DNA from: Clostridia bacterium
Lineage (GTDB): Bacteria > Bacillota > Clostridia > Christensenellales > Aristaeellaceae
Direction: 5' to 3'
Length of the DNA: 64,000 nucleotides
Assembly: GCA_017936765.1 (NCBI GenBank)
Contig: JAGBEX010000014.1
Span: 248,001 to 312,000, forward strand
Made by a program: the position numbers and the translations under genes. The notes under the pieces were generated by a model. The model was not told the origin of the DNA, searched no databases, and saw only the letters and a list, made by a program, of their open reading frames with translations. Positions 34,156-42,829 of the stretch are shown piece by piece (position 1 is the stretch's first letter; every line of letters begins with the position of its first letter).

Positions 34156-34347
34156 TTAGCAGCGGTTGCAGCCGCATCCGCTATTCTCTTTGAAATAATC
34201 GCCAGCCTGACTCAGGAAGCCCACGCCAGTCATAACAGCAACGATGGAGCCGGTCAGACCTGACCAACCGATGATGGCGCCATAGAGAAGGATAATGACT
34301 GCGGAAATGATACCAAACAGAATCAAAGCGTATCCAAGACCACGCAT
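34156..34347 (-). CDS. Small membrane protein with Cys-rich tail
   Basis: A 63-residue protein with two hydrophobic helices (LILFGIISAVIILLYGAII and a second TGSIVAVMTGVGFL) and the C-terminus SGCGCNRC, which could bind a metal or form disulfides. The ATG at 34347 has GGAGAG about 8 bases upstream. The GTG at 34356 is an alternative. It has its own terminator, so it is a deliberate short transcript. No family was recognised. Confidence 0.7.
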   Translation of the reverse strand: MRGLGYALILFGIISAVIILLYGAIIGWSGLTGSIVAVMTGVGFLSQAGDYFKENSGCGCNRC

Positions 34348-34421
34348 TGCTTTCACTCTCCTTATCGGTCGCAGCTAATGCTGCGACCTGCTTCAATTTA
34401 TGTTGCCAATTTAAAAATGTG

Positions 34422-34503
34422 TAAAACCGACCAGAACAAAGTAAAACCGACTCATGTCCAAATCGGACAAAAGTCGGTTTTGATAAGCGATGGTCGGTTT
34501 TTA
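34422..34503 (-). terminator. Nested terminator downstream of era
   Basis: Outer arms TAAAACCGACCA (34422-34433) and TGGTCGGTTTTTA (34491-34503), inner arms AAAACCGACT (34443-34452) and AGTCGGTTTT (34472-34481), and an innermost GTCC/GGAC. The outer right arm contains the era stop codon. Each arm is a copy of the motif also found at 4502-4544. Confidence 0.85.
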
Positions 34504-35403
34504 CTTTCTGCTGTCATAGCCCAGGTTGCGCAGATCGTCCATGCGATTGCGCCAATCAGGCCGTACCTTCACCCACAGCTTCAGGTTCACGTGCATACCC
34601 AGCAGCTGCTCGATATCCTTGCGTGCTTCGCTGCCGATCACCTGCAGCATGGAGCCACGCTTGCCAATGATGATCCCCTTGTGCGCCTCGCGTTCGCAAT
34701 AGATGGTGGCGTGAATCTCCATGAAGTCGTCGCTTTCCTTGGTCATGGCCATCATCTCAACGCCAATACCATGGGGAACCTCGTCCCGCAGGTGCAGAAG
34801 CGCCTTCTCGCGGATCATTTCAGCACAAATCAGGCGCTCAGGCTGGTCGGTCATCATATCATCCGGGAAATACTTGGGGCCTTCAGGCAGCTTGGCCGTC
34901 AGGGCAGCAACAAGCTCTTCCAGGCCATCGCCCGTCCTGGCGCTGATGGGGACAATGGCGTCGTAGCTTGCATCAGCAAAAGAGGCAATCAGCCCCAGTA
35001 GCTTATCCTTGGGCAGCATATCGATCTTGTTCAGCGCCAGAATCTTCGGCACCTTCTTTTCTGCCATGTCCTTCACAATGGCGCGGTCATGCTCACCAAC
35101 CTGGGTAGCGTCCACCAGCACCAGCACACCGTCCATGCCGTCCATGGCATCGCGCACGGATTGCATCATGTACTCACCAAGGCGCGTGCGGGGATTGTGA
35201 ATGCCGGGGGTGTCCAGGAATACCATCTGGCATTCCTGGCGGGTCATGACACCCATAATGCGGTTGCGGGTGGTCTGGGGGCGATTGGAAACAATGGCCA
35301 CCTTCTCGCCTACCAGGGCATTCATCAAGGTAGACTTGCCCACATTAGGACGGCCAACAATGGTGATGAAGCCGGAACGGAAGGACTGTTTTGCTTGTGT
35401 CAT
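34501..35403 (-). CDS. era: GTPase Era
   Basis: Essential GTPase that binds 16S rRNA and the 30S subunit during maturation. It has 300 residues. The GTPase domain shows GRPNVGKST, the switch region TRNRIMG, DTPG and NKID. The C-terminal KH domain (IIGKRGSMLQVIGSEARKDIEQLLG) binds RNA. The ATG at 35403 has AGGAGAAG 6 bases upstream. The longer frame overlaps the previous gene. It is the last gene of the yqfC operon, immediately after ybeY::cdd, as is typical. Confidence 0.97.
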   Translation of the reverse strand: MTQAKQSFRSGFITIVGRPNVGKSTLMNALVGEKVAIVSNRPQTTRNRIMGVMTRQECQMVFLDTPGIHNPRTRLGEYMMQSVRDAMDGMDGVLVLVDATQVGEHDRAIVKDMAEKKVPKILALNKIDMLPKDKLLGLIASFADASYDAIVPISARTGDGLEELVAALTAKLPEGPKYFPDDMMTDQPERLICAEMIREKALLHLRDEVPHGIGVEMMAMTKESDDFMEIHATIYCEREAHKGIIIGKRGSMLQVIGSEARKDIEQLLGMHVNLKLWVKVRPDWRNRMDDLRNLGYDSRK

Positions 35404-35428
35404 GATATTCTTCTCCTGTTCAATCCGA

Positions 35429-36319
35429 TTAAGCAAGGGATTTGGGGCCAAAACCGTGGGGCAGCAATGCGCTCAAAGGAGCTTCCTCCACATGGTCGCC
35501 CCAGGTGACCAGCACGCGGATATCGGGTGCAAACTCATTCAGTACTTGTCTGCAGGCGCCGCAAGGCCAGGGGGCAGAGCTTTCAGCAGATATGGCGATG
35601 GCAGTAAACTCCGTCGCGCCTTCGCTGAGGGCCTTGAACATGGCCGTGCGCTCGGCACAGTTGGTCAGACCAAAGGAGGCATTCTCAATATTGCAGCCCT
35701 GGAACACACGGCCGTCAGCCGAAAGCAGCGCAGCGCCTACCGCATAGCCGGAATAGGGCGAATAACTGCGTTCCCTGGCAGAAACAGCCAAGGCCAGCAG
35801 CGTTTCATCGCTGATCTGCTGCTGCTCGTCGCGACTCATGCCCACGGCATTCAGGATCTTCTCTTCCATGGCGCGCATTCTCCTTTGATCATCAGGATCA
35901 ATGTGGTCGTAGCCCATCAGGTGACAGATGCCGTGTACCAGCAAGTAGGCGGCTTCGCGCTCCGGCGAGTGGCCATACTCCTCAGCCTGTGCCAGCGCAT
36001 GAGGCACGGAAATGATCAGGTCGCCCAGCATACAGGCATTCAGTTCATCGTCCAGCGCTTGGCGCAGCAGCTTGTCGGCCTTGCCAGCGGTCACGCCCTG
36101 GGGATAGTTGATCATCGGAAAGGATAGCACGTCGGTGGCACGATCAATGCCGCGGAATTCCCGGTTGATCTCATGAATGGTATCATCATCGCACAACCGA
36201 ACGGACACCGCACACTTGCGGCGCACGCCTTCCATGTGCAAGGCGCAGTCGGCGGCGGTTTGCATCAGCGTCAGCAGAGCCGGATCAACCGCCGTGTCGA
36301 TCTCCCACAGCAGGATCAT
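35429..36319 (-). CDS. Fusion protein: rRNA maturation RNase YbeY + cytidine deaminase
   Basis: A single 296-residue frame. Residues 1-160 are YbeY, an endoribonuclease for 16S rRNA 3' maturation, with zinc ligands H129, H133 and H139 in HGICHLMGYDH. Residues ~168-296 are a complete cytidine deaminase with CNIENASFG, C221-A-E223 and C253/C256 (PCGAC), converting cytidine to uridine. Both active sites are intact. In many Firmicutes ybeY, dgkA and cdd are adjacent separate genes. Here dgkA is missing and the other two are joined. It overlaps pgpH by 4 bases. Confidence 0.93.
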   Translation of the reverse strand: MILLWEIDTAVDPALLTLMQTAADCALHMEGVRRKCAVSVRLCDDDTIHEINREFRGIDRATDVLSFPMINYPQGVTAGKADKLLRQALDDELNACMLGDLIISVPHALAQAEEYGHSPEREAAYLLVHGICHLMGYDHIDPDDQRRMRAMEEKILNAVGMSRDEQQQISDETLLALAVSARERSYSPYSGYAVGAALLSADGRVFQGCNIENASFGLTNCAERTAMFKALSEGATEFTAIAISAESSAPWPCGACRQVLNEFAPDIRVLVTWGDHVEEAPLSALLPHGFGPKSLA

Positions 36320-38655
36320 GCCTCTTCCTCCTTTGCGGGTTCAGCAGGCTGCACCGTTGTCTGTTCGGCTTCAACAGGAGGTTCCGCCAGAGCTTTCTCG
36401 GGCTGTTCCTGAACTGCTTCGGGCTTCTTTTCTTCCTTGACCTCGGCAGCCGCTGCAGGTGCAGCAGGCTCAGCCGGAGTTGCAGCAGGCTTCTCGCGGG
36501 TGGGAACGGCCACGTTGGGGTACTCAATGCGCTCGTGGAAAACACCGTTCAGCACCGTGCAGAAAGCCTCGCAGATGCCGTCGATATCCCGCAGCGTCAG
36601 CGGAGAATTGCTCAGCTGGCCGTCCTCCAGCTTGCCACGAACAAGCCGTTCGATGAAGCGTTCAATGGCCTGGGGCGTGGGATCGGGCATGGAACGGACC
36701 GCCGCCTCGATGGTATCGGCCAGCATAACGATGGCGCCTTCCTTGGTGGTGGGACGGCTGCCATCATAGCGGAAGTCGGCGATGTCCACCGTTTTGCCAT
36801 CAGCATTCTGCAACGCCTTGTGGTAGAAGTACATCACCGGAGTATCGCCGTGATGCTCCACAATGATGCGCTGGATCTCCGGAGGCAGGCGGTGCTTCTG
36901 CGCCAGCTGCAGACCATCTCTTGTGTGGGTGGTCACGATGGCCGCAGAAACGTAAGGATCGGTTCTGTCGTGGGGATTCTCCCCCATCTGGTTTTCCTTG
37001 AAATACAGAGGGCGCTTCAACTTGCCGATGTCGTGGAAGTACGCACCGGTACGAGCCAGAAGCGGATTGGCGCCAATGTTTTCAGCAGCCGCCTCGGAAA
37101 GATTCGCCACCACGATGGAGTGATGGTAGGTGCCGGGGGCTTCGATCAGCAGGCGGCGCAGCAGCGGCTGGTTGGGATTGGCCAGCTCCAGCAGCTTGCT
37201 GGGCGTGGCGAGGTTGAAGGTGGTCTCGATCACCGCCTGCAGGGCTGCCGCCAGCACACCGCTCAGCACAGCACCGCCGATGGACCATACCACATTGTTC
37301 ATCATGCCCTGGGTGTTGCTGGAGGTCATCAGATCGACGGCCAGCATCATCACCACATTGCTTGTGGCCACCAGCAGACCGCAAAGCACCATGCGAAGAC
37401 GCTGAGGCTTGCCCTTGAGGAAGCGCACGGAAATCACGCCGCCCACCAGACCGGTCAGCAGCAGGTGGATCATTTCAGCGGCAAAGGACGTGTTGCTGCC
37501 AGCCACAAGACCGCTGATCAGCAGCGAGAGGCTCATGGTTCCGGCAAGGCCGACCTGGGGTCCCAGCAAGCCGGTCAGCAGCATGGCGCCCAGGCTCATG
37601 GGAGCAAGATAAATATGGAATAGCTTCACCATCAGCACAGAAAGGCCAAGGCTCACCAGCATCACCAGCATAATTACGGAAATGCGGCGCACGTCATGGA
37701 GCATTTCCGGTGCCAACAGCACCAACGACAGCAGCAGAATGGTAATGGAAGCGCCCACCAGCAGCGCGGCACCGCCATAAATGGAGAAATCGTAGTTATT
37801 GTCTTCCAGCAGGCCAAGGTCTCGAAGCATAGCCAGCTGATAGGAGGTTACGCGTTCGCCCTCACGGATGATGTTCTGTCCCTGGAGATAGACCACCGGC
37901 TCCACGGCGTCCATGGCCTTCTGCCGGGCGGCCTCGGTGGCTTCCTGTTCGATCACCATGTTGGGCTTCACGCAGCTGCGAAGCACGCTTTGCACAATAT
38001 TCTGGAACAGGGAGATTTCTACCTTATAGCCTACGATCTGCAAAATGGTCTGGATGGACTGGTTCACCTGACCCTCGCGGATGGTGGTGTTCAGGGCATT
38101 GGACACAGCGGTGGTCACAGCGGAGACCATCTCGTCATAGTCCTCGGTATCCGTGCGCAGCAGGGTCGTAGCCTGGTAGCGGCTCAGATCCATGCCGGTA
38201 ACCAGATTCTGCGCATACTCGATGGCAGAATCCTCAAAGGTGTGGTAGCGCAGATCCTCTGCCGTCTGGCCTTCCTCGCGCAGGGTGAGGCCATATTGCT
38301 GCACGGTGCGCAGCTCGGTAAACAGGTCGTTCAGGTTGGCCATTACCGATTCGGTGGCGCCCTCCTGCAGGTGGTAGGTGGGTTCCACCGCATTGGCTGC
38401 CGCCTTGCGGCGCTCTTCGGTGGTCAGCTGATCCACCACATCCTTGGTGGCGGTAATGGTCTGGTGGGAAATGGTACCCACCTTCAGGCTATAGCGCTGG
38501 GGGGCGCTGGCAATGCTGAACAGGAAAAACAGCAACAGGCTGCCGATCACAACGATCAGCGTACACTTTGCTTCCACGCTGCGGAACCAGGTGCCAAGCC
38601 TGCGCATCACACCGGGTTTGTTTTTCCCTTTTTCGCTCCATTTCGGGCGCATCAT
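36316..38655 (-). CDS. pgpH: Membrane HD-domain phosphodiesterase PgpH (7TM-HD family)
   Basis: A 779-residue protein that in related Firmicutes hydrolyses cyclic di-AMP. It has an N-terminal helix, a large extracytoplasmic 7TMR-HDED domain (~50-290), seven membrane helices, and a cytosolic HD domain around residue 510 (YHHSIVV...ARTGAYFHDIGK, then IIVEHHGDTPVMYFY). The last 60 residues are an Ala/Pro/Glu/Lys-rich disordered tail not usual for the family. It overlaps phoH and ybeY::cdd by 4 bases each. Confidence 0.93.
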   Translation of the reverse strand: MMRPKWSEKGKNKPGVMRRLGTWFRSVEAKCTLIVVIGSLLLFFLFSIASAPQRYSLKVGTISHQTITATKDVVDQLTTEERRKAAANAVEPTYHLQEGATESVMANLNDLFTELRTVQQYGLTLREEGQTAEDLRYHTFEDSAIEYAQNLVTGMDLSRYQATTLLRTDTEDYDEMVSAVTTAVSNALNTTIREGQVNQSIQTILQIVGYKVEISLFQNIVQSVLRSCVKPNMVIEQEATEAARQKAMDAVEPVVYLQGQNIIREGERVTSYQLAMLRDLGLLEDNNYDFSIYGGAALLVGASITILLLSLVLLAPEMLHDVRRISVIMLVMLVSLGLSVLMVKLFHIYLAPMSLGAMLLTGLLGPQVGLAGTMSLSLLISGLVAGSNTSFAAEMIHLLLTGLVGGVISVRFLKGKPQRLRMVLCGLLVATSNVVMMLAVDLMTSSNTQGMMNNVVWSIGGAVLSGVLAAALQAVIETTFNLATPSKLLELANPNQPLLRRLLIEAPGTYHHSIVVANLSEAAAENIGANPLLARTGAYFHDIGKLKRPLYFKENQMGENPHDRTDPYVSAAIVTTHTRDGLQLAQKHRLPPEIQRIIVEHHGDTPVMYFYHKALQNADGKTVDIADFRYDGSRPTTKEGAIVMLADTIEAAVRSMPDPTPQAIERFIERLVRGKLEDGQLSNSPLTLRDIDGICEAFCTVLNGVFHERIEYPNVAVPTREKPAATPAEPAAPAAAAEVKEEKKPEAVQEQPEKALAEPPVEAEQTTVQPAEPAKEEEA

Positions 38656-39632
38656 TGGTCTTTCTCCTTTTCCTTGCCGTAGTAGGCGTCATAGGCCTGA
38701 ACGATCTGCTGTACCAGCTCGTGGCGTACCACGTCCTTGTGGGTCAGCTTCACCATGCCGATGGCCGGGATATCCTTCAGGATCTCAATGGCCTCGGCCA
38801 GGCCGGAACGCTTGCCATAGGGCAGGTCGGTCTGGGTAATATCGCCGGTGACCACCACCTTGGAGTTGAATCCAAGGCGGGTCAGAAACATCTTCATCTG
38901 CTCGGAGGTGGTGTTCTGTGCTTCATCCAGGATGATGAAGGAATCACTCAGTGTGCGGCCGCGCATATAAGCCAGCGGGGCCACCTCCACCACACCGCGC
39001 TCCACCATTTTCTGATAGGAGTCTACACCCATAAAGTCATACAGCGCATCGTAGAGAGGACGCAGATAGGGGTCGACCTTCTGGGTCAGGTCGCCAGGCA
39101 GAAAGCCCAGCTTTTCGCCAGCCTCCACCGCCGGACGGGTTAGCACAATGCGCTCGATCTCCTTGTTCTTCAGCGCCACCACAGCCAGCGCCATGGCCAG
39201 ATAGGTTTTGCCCGTGCCTGCGGGGCCAACGGCAAAGGTGAGATCGTGGTCACGGATGGCCTGCACGTATTCCTGCTGGCCAAGAGTCTTGCAGCGGATC
39301 TGCTTGCCGCGGTGGGTAATGGCCACCACGCTGCGGAGGATCTCGTCGATCATATCCACCTTACCTTCCCTGGCCAGGGCAATGGCATAGCGGATGCGGG
39401 TGCGATCCACCAGTTCGTGACGATGGATCATTTCCACCAGCTTTTCGATCACGCTGGCGGCCAGCTCGGTGTCCTTTTCTTCGCCGGTAATGGCCAGCTC
39501 AGCGCCGCGCAGGGCAATGGTCACGCCGCACTCCTGCTCGATGAGGGCCACATTCTGGTCGTTGAGGCCAAAGAGGGACATATATGCGTCCATGGAATCA
39601 ACCGAAAGCATCAGTTTCTTGACTTGTGTCAA
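38652..39632 (-). CDS. phoH: PhoH family ATPase (YbeZ/PhoH-like)
   Basis: A cytoplasmic P-loop protein of about 326 residues, thought to act in RNA metabolism with YbeY. Walker A is GPAGTGKTYLA, Walker B FIILDEAQN, and TRPAVEAGEKLGFLPGDL is the family hallmark. The N-terminal region (AYMSLFGLNDQNVALIE) resembles the usual PhoH start. The TTG at 39632 has AGGCAGGAA at good spacing and gives the normal length. The GTG at 39692 overlaps the yqfD stop and the ATG at 39677 has no ribosome binding site. The true start is therefore uncertain. Confidence 0.93.
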   Translation of the reverse strand: MTQVKKLMLSVDSMDAYMSLFGLNDQNVALIEQECGVTIALRGAELAITGEEKDTELAASVIEKLVEMIHRHELVDRTRIRYAIALAREGKVDMIDEILRSVVAITHRGKQIRCKTLGQQEYVQAIRDHDLTFAVGPAGTGKTYLAMALAVVALKNKEIERIVLTRPAVEAGEKLGFLPGDLTQKVDPYLRPLYDALYDFMGVDSYQKMVERGVVEVAPLAYMRGRTLSDSFIILDEAQNTTSEQMKMFLTRLGFNSKVVVTGDITQTDLPYGKRSGLAEAIEILKDIPAIGMVKLTHKDVVRHELVQQIVQAYDAYYGKEKEKDQ

Positions 39633-39688
39633 AAGGGGGTTCCTGCCTTTCTCGCTGCTTATCACCGGAGCAGCCATGCCGGGAGGTA

Positions 39689-40834
39689 TCACTCAGCGTT
39701 TCGCCTGGGCTGTGCCACATCCACAATGCGCTCGCCATAGGCAATTGCTTCTAATACCTCACCTTCTATCATACAATAATCTACCCATTTGTCAACTAAT
39801 TCATCATCAAATTCCGTTTTCTCCCGCAGCAACCGCAGCGCGGCAGCGCCTGCTTCGGCCTGAACAGCCTCCGCATCACGCTGTTTCTGCACAACTTCTG
39901 CTTCCATATGTTCTTCCAGGACCCATGTAAACGGCAGGAACAGCCCACCCAATGGCACCTGCTTTCTTCTGATGTCCTGATGTGCATATCCTGGCTCCCT
40001 CATCGTCCACAGATCAAACCATGGGCAGCAAACTGTCCATGTCTCCTGCCTATTGCCTGTATAAGTAGTTGCCGTCTCTGTCATTGGCATCTGCACAGCA
40101 GCCTGATCCCACACCCTGGCGTTCACGATGCCCCGTGCCATAACAGGGATTGTCGTCTCGTCCGCGCTTCTCTCTATCCCCTGGATCAGCACCTGTCCTG
40201 GCTGGATCACATCCCCCGGCGCTACCACGGGTGTGCCTGCGACCGTCACGATGCTCTCAACAATACCGCCTCGTGCGGCAACCACATCGCCCGAGCCGAT
40301 CTTGGAGAACGTCTCTCCCTGGGGTGTGCCTTCTACCAAGGTAATCCGCAATGTTGTGCCACGCCATCCGCAGTCTGCCCAGGCAATATCAGGATAACGC
40401 CATTCTATGCTATCCCGAAGCTCATCGAGGTCGATTCTGCTTTTCCAGCGAAACAATCGAATATCATTTTCTGTCAGAAAGCCTTCCAGGTCAGCCTGAT
40501 ATATTCCAGCCTCAATGATATCGATATTCCAGACAAGCTGGGTTGCAGTAAAAATCACAGCGAAAAGCAGAAGCCCACCTGCCCATAACGGCCAATGACG
40601 CTTCATTGCGTCCAACCCACGTCCGCTGCCCTGCCGGTTTCCTGCGCAGAATCGCCATCCACCCTTGCTGGCTATCTCTTCAATGCTGGCAAGTTCATCC
40701 TCGCCAGTCAACGCCCACAACCGTCTCCCCTGGCGTTTCAATTTGGTAAATCGAATACCAGCTTCAGCAGACAATGCGATAAAACGCTCAAGGTTTAATC
40801 CTTCTACGGTAAAGCTGCGCACAATGCCTTTCAT
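39689..40834 (-). CDS. yqfD: Sporulation protein YqfD
   Basis: About 381 residues. The cytosolic N-terminus (VRSFTVEGLNLERFIALSAEAGI) precedes one membrane helix (WPLWAGGLLLFAVIFTATQLV) and a large extracytoplasmic part with DLDELRDSIEWRYPDIAWADCGWRGTTLRITLVEG. The order and motifs match YqfD, a stage IV sporulation protein. The ATG at 40834 shares its base with the yqfC stop codon and follows GCGGAGG. Presence of yqfC-yqfD is good evidence for an endospore former. Confidence 0.92.
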   Translation of the reverse strand: MKGIVRSFTVEGLNLERFIALSAEAGIRFTKLKRQGRRLWALTGEDELASIEEIASKGGWRFCAGNRQGSGRGLDAMKRHWPLWAGGLLLFAVIFTATQLVWNIDIIEAGIYQADLEGFLTENDIRLFRWKSRIDLDELRDSIEWRYPDIAWADCGWRGTTLRITLVEGTPQGETFSKIGSGDVVAARGGIVESIVTVAGTPVVAPGDVIQPGQVLIQGIERSADETTIPVMARGIVNARVWDQAAVQMPMTETATTYTGNRQETWTVCCPWFDLWTMREPGYAHQDIRRKQVPLGGLFLPFTWVLEEHMEAEVVQKQRDAEAVQAEAGAAALRLLREKTEFDDELVDKWVDYCMIEGEVLEAIAYGERIVDVAQPRRNAE

Positions 40835-41088
40835 CAGTTCAAACCTCCGCACAGGCTGATAGCATCGATTTGCCCGGTGATCAGCGCTTCTCCTGCGGTG
40901 TACATCGCAAAAGACAGGTTCTTCCCGTGCAGCTTCAATAACCCTGCCGCTGTTTGCAGGGCAACTTCGTCCTCCTGATAAACCACCAGTCCCTTATGTT
41001 GCTCGATACGTACCTGCTGGCTGCCCAGCATTGTGATTTTCGGCAGATCGCTGGTAAGCTCCAGGGGGAAAAAGCCTTCTTCGTGCAC
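40834..41088 (-). CDS. yqfC: Sporulation protein YqfC
   Basis: An 84-residue protein containing LELTSDLPKITMLGSQQVRIEQHKGLVVYQEDEVALQTAAGLL, the YqfC family pattern. The family is expressed in sporulation. The start is taken as the GTG at 41088 because AGGAGGTG lies 6 bases upstream. The GTG at 41106 would include that site. It is the first gene of a six-cistron minus-strand operon and is divergent from the MreB-family gene. Confidence 0.88.
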   Translation of the reverse strand: MHEEGFFPLELTSDLPKITMLGSQQVRIEQHKGLVVYQEDEVALQTAAGLLKLHGKNLSFAMYTAGEALITGQIDAISLCGGLN

Positions 41089-41153
41089 AAAAATCACCTC
41101 CTGCACCAGCCTATGCTGGCAGAAAACGTAACATTATTACAAAGAAGAAGGAG

Positions 41154-41181
41154 TTTACAAATTTGCAAAGAATGTTATAAT
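41154..41181 (+). promoter_or_regulatory. Promoter of the MreB-family gene
   Basis: TTTACA (41154-41159), 16-base spacer and TATAAT (41176-41181). AGGTGG lies before the ATG at 41228. Confidence 0.6.
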
Positions 41182-41227
41182 GATTTTAGTTTTTACCATA
41201 AGTTTGTTAGATAGGTGGTTTGTTCGT

Positions 41228-42253
41228 ATGGCGCAAGTAAACGACATCGGCATTGACCTGGGTACATCCAATGTACTCATCTACATGAAAGGCAAGGGCA
41301 TTGTGCTGCGCGAGCCTGCCGTGGTCGCCATTGAGCGTGAGTCCAAAAAGGTACTGGCTGTGGGCAACGACGCCTACCGCATGATCGGCCGTACCCCCAA
41401 CAACGTGCTGGCGGTGCGTCCGCTGCGCCAGGGTACCGTGGCCGATTTTGAATTGACCAGCACCATGCTGCGCTATTTTGTGGGCAATGTGGTGGGACGC
41501 CGTATGTTCTCCCGCCCCCGCGCGGTGATCTCCGTTCCCTCCGGCGTGAACGAAGTGGAAAAGCGCTCCATCATCAGCATCATGTTCGATGCCGGTATGC
41601 GCCGCACCCAGCTGCTGGATCGTCCTGTGGCTGCTGCGCTGGGCGTTGGCCTCCCCTTCACGGAAGCCTACGGCACCATGATCGTGGACATGGGTGCTGG
41701 CGTGACGGACATCGCTGTGCTGTCCATGGGTGAAGTGGTGGTTTCCAGTTGCGTTCCCATCGGCGGCGATTATTTCGATGATGCCATCATCCGCTACCTG
41801 CGCAAAAAGCATAACCTGCTCATCGGCGAGCGTACTGCCGAGGAGATCAAGGTGAACATCGGCTGCGCCATTCCCATGGCCAGCGAGATCACCATGGATG
41901 TTACCGGACGCAACCTGATCTCCGGTATGCCCAAGACCCAGGCCGTTACCTCTGCCGATATCTTTGAAGCGCTGAAGGACCCCATCAGCGAGCTGATCGA
42001 GTCCATTCAGGCGGTCATCGAGCGTACGCCTCCCCAGCTGGCCTCCGACATCTTCGAGGACGGCATCGTGTTCAGCGGCGGCGCGGCTGCACTCAACGGC
42101 CTGTCCGAGGCCATTTACGGCGCGCTGAAGATCCCCTGTGGTGTGGCGGATGATCCCCAGACCAGCGTGGTGATGGGCTGCGGCCGGGCGCTGGAGGATC
42201 TGGCGGGCATGAAGCATCTGCTGGGCGATGGTCGCCGCGGCTGGAACCGATAA
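41228..42253 (+). CDS. MreB/Mbl family rod-shape actin homologue
   Basis: A 341-residue bacterial actin that organises peptidoglycan elongation. IGIDLGTSNVLIYMKGKGIVLREPAVVAI is the phosphate-1 region. VIVDMGAGVTDIAVLSMGEVV (here MIVDMGAG) is phosphate-2, and VFSGGAAALNGLSEAI is the adenosine region. Absence of adjacent mreC-mreD and the sporulation neighbourhood suggest a paralogue such as Mbl or MreBH rather than the main mreBCD copy. The ATG at 41228 is preferred over the frame start at 41180, which lies in the promoter. Confidence 0.93.
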   Translation: MAQVNDIGIDLGTSNVLIYMKGKGIVLREPAVVAIERESKKVLAVGNDAYRMIGRTPNNVLAVRPLRQGTVADFELTSTMLRYFVGNVVGRRMFSRPRAVISVPSGVNEVEKRSIISIMFDAGMRRTQLLDRPVAAALGVGLPFTEAYGTMIVDMGAGVTDIAVLSMGEVVVSSCVPIGGDYFDDAIIRYLRKKHNLLIGERTAEEIKVNIGCAIPMASEITMDVTGRNLISGMPKTQAVTSADIFEALKDPISELIESIQAVIERTPPQLASDIFEDGIVFSGGAAALNGLSEAIYGALKIPCGVADDPQTSVVMGCGRALEDLAGMKHLLGDGRRGWNR

Positions 42254-42270
42254 AGCAACAGAATATCCTG

Positions 42271-42302
42271 CAAGGCATTCCATGGTGGAATGCCTTGTTT
42301 TT
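42271..42302 (+). terminator. Terminator of the MreB-family gene
   Basis: Perfect 12-base arms CAAGGCATTCCA and TGGAATGCCTTG with a 3-base loop and a T5 run. Confidence 0.93.
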
Positions 42303-42337
42303 GTCTGTCATAGCCTATCGCATGGAGGTGGAGAGAT

Positions 42338-42766
42338 ATGTCTGAATTGGAGCTGTTTGCCCGGCTGATCCAATGCGAGGCTGGCGGCGAAGGCGATAAC
42401 GGCATGAGAGCCGTGGCTAGCGTGGTGATGAACCGGGTGCGCACACGCACCGGCGAATATGGCCGATACAACACCCTGCGGGAGGTGATCTATCAGACAG
42501 GTCAATTCAACTGCGCAAGAACGGAGCTGGGCGGCGAACCCAACTATCAGAACGTGTACAACATGAATCCTTCCCAGGAGCATTACGACATCGCTCAATG
42601 GGCCATCAACGGCGGCAGGCTGGCGAACCTCTGGCAGGCGCTGTGGTTCTACAATCCCTATTCCCCTACCTGCCGCAACAATTTTCCCTCGGCTGTAGGC
42701 TATTTTGTCATCCGCATCGGTGACCATTGCTTTTACAATCCGGCAGCCTCCTATGCAGAAACATAA
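42338..42766 (+). CDS. Cell wall hydrolase, CwlJ/SleB catalytic domain
   Basis: A 142-residue protein consisting only of the Hydrolase_2 domain: ELFARLIQCEAGGEGDNGMRAVASVVMNRV with the catalytic glutamate, then EVIYQTGQFNC and a C-terminal AVGYFVIRIGDHCFY. No signal peptide or peptidoglycan-binding repeat is present, which resembles CwlJ, the cortex-lytic enzyme deposited in the spore coat during sporulation. GGAGGTGGAGAG precedes the ATG. Its spore role is inferred from family and from other sporulation genes nearby. Confidence 0.88.
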   Translation: MSELELFARLIQCEAGGEGDNGMRAVASVVMNRVRTRTGEYGRYNTLREVIYQTGQFNCARTELGGEPNYQNVYNMNPSQEHYDIAQWAINGGRLANLWQALWFYNPYSPTCRNNFPSAVGYFVIRIGDHCFYNPAASYAET

Positions 42767-42829
42767 AGCATATCTGGCGCAAGCGAGCAAACTATGATAC
42801 AATATCCCCTGATAAAGGGGGATTTTTTC

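Noticed and set aside
39632-39692. N-terminal extension of PhoH from GTG 39692 or ATG 39677
   Set aside because: Neither has a ribosome binding site at good spacing, and the extra residues (MIPPGMAAPVISSEKGRN) are not typical of PhoH. The GTGA overlap with yqfD keeps it possible.
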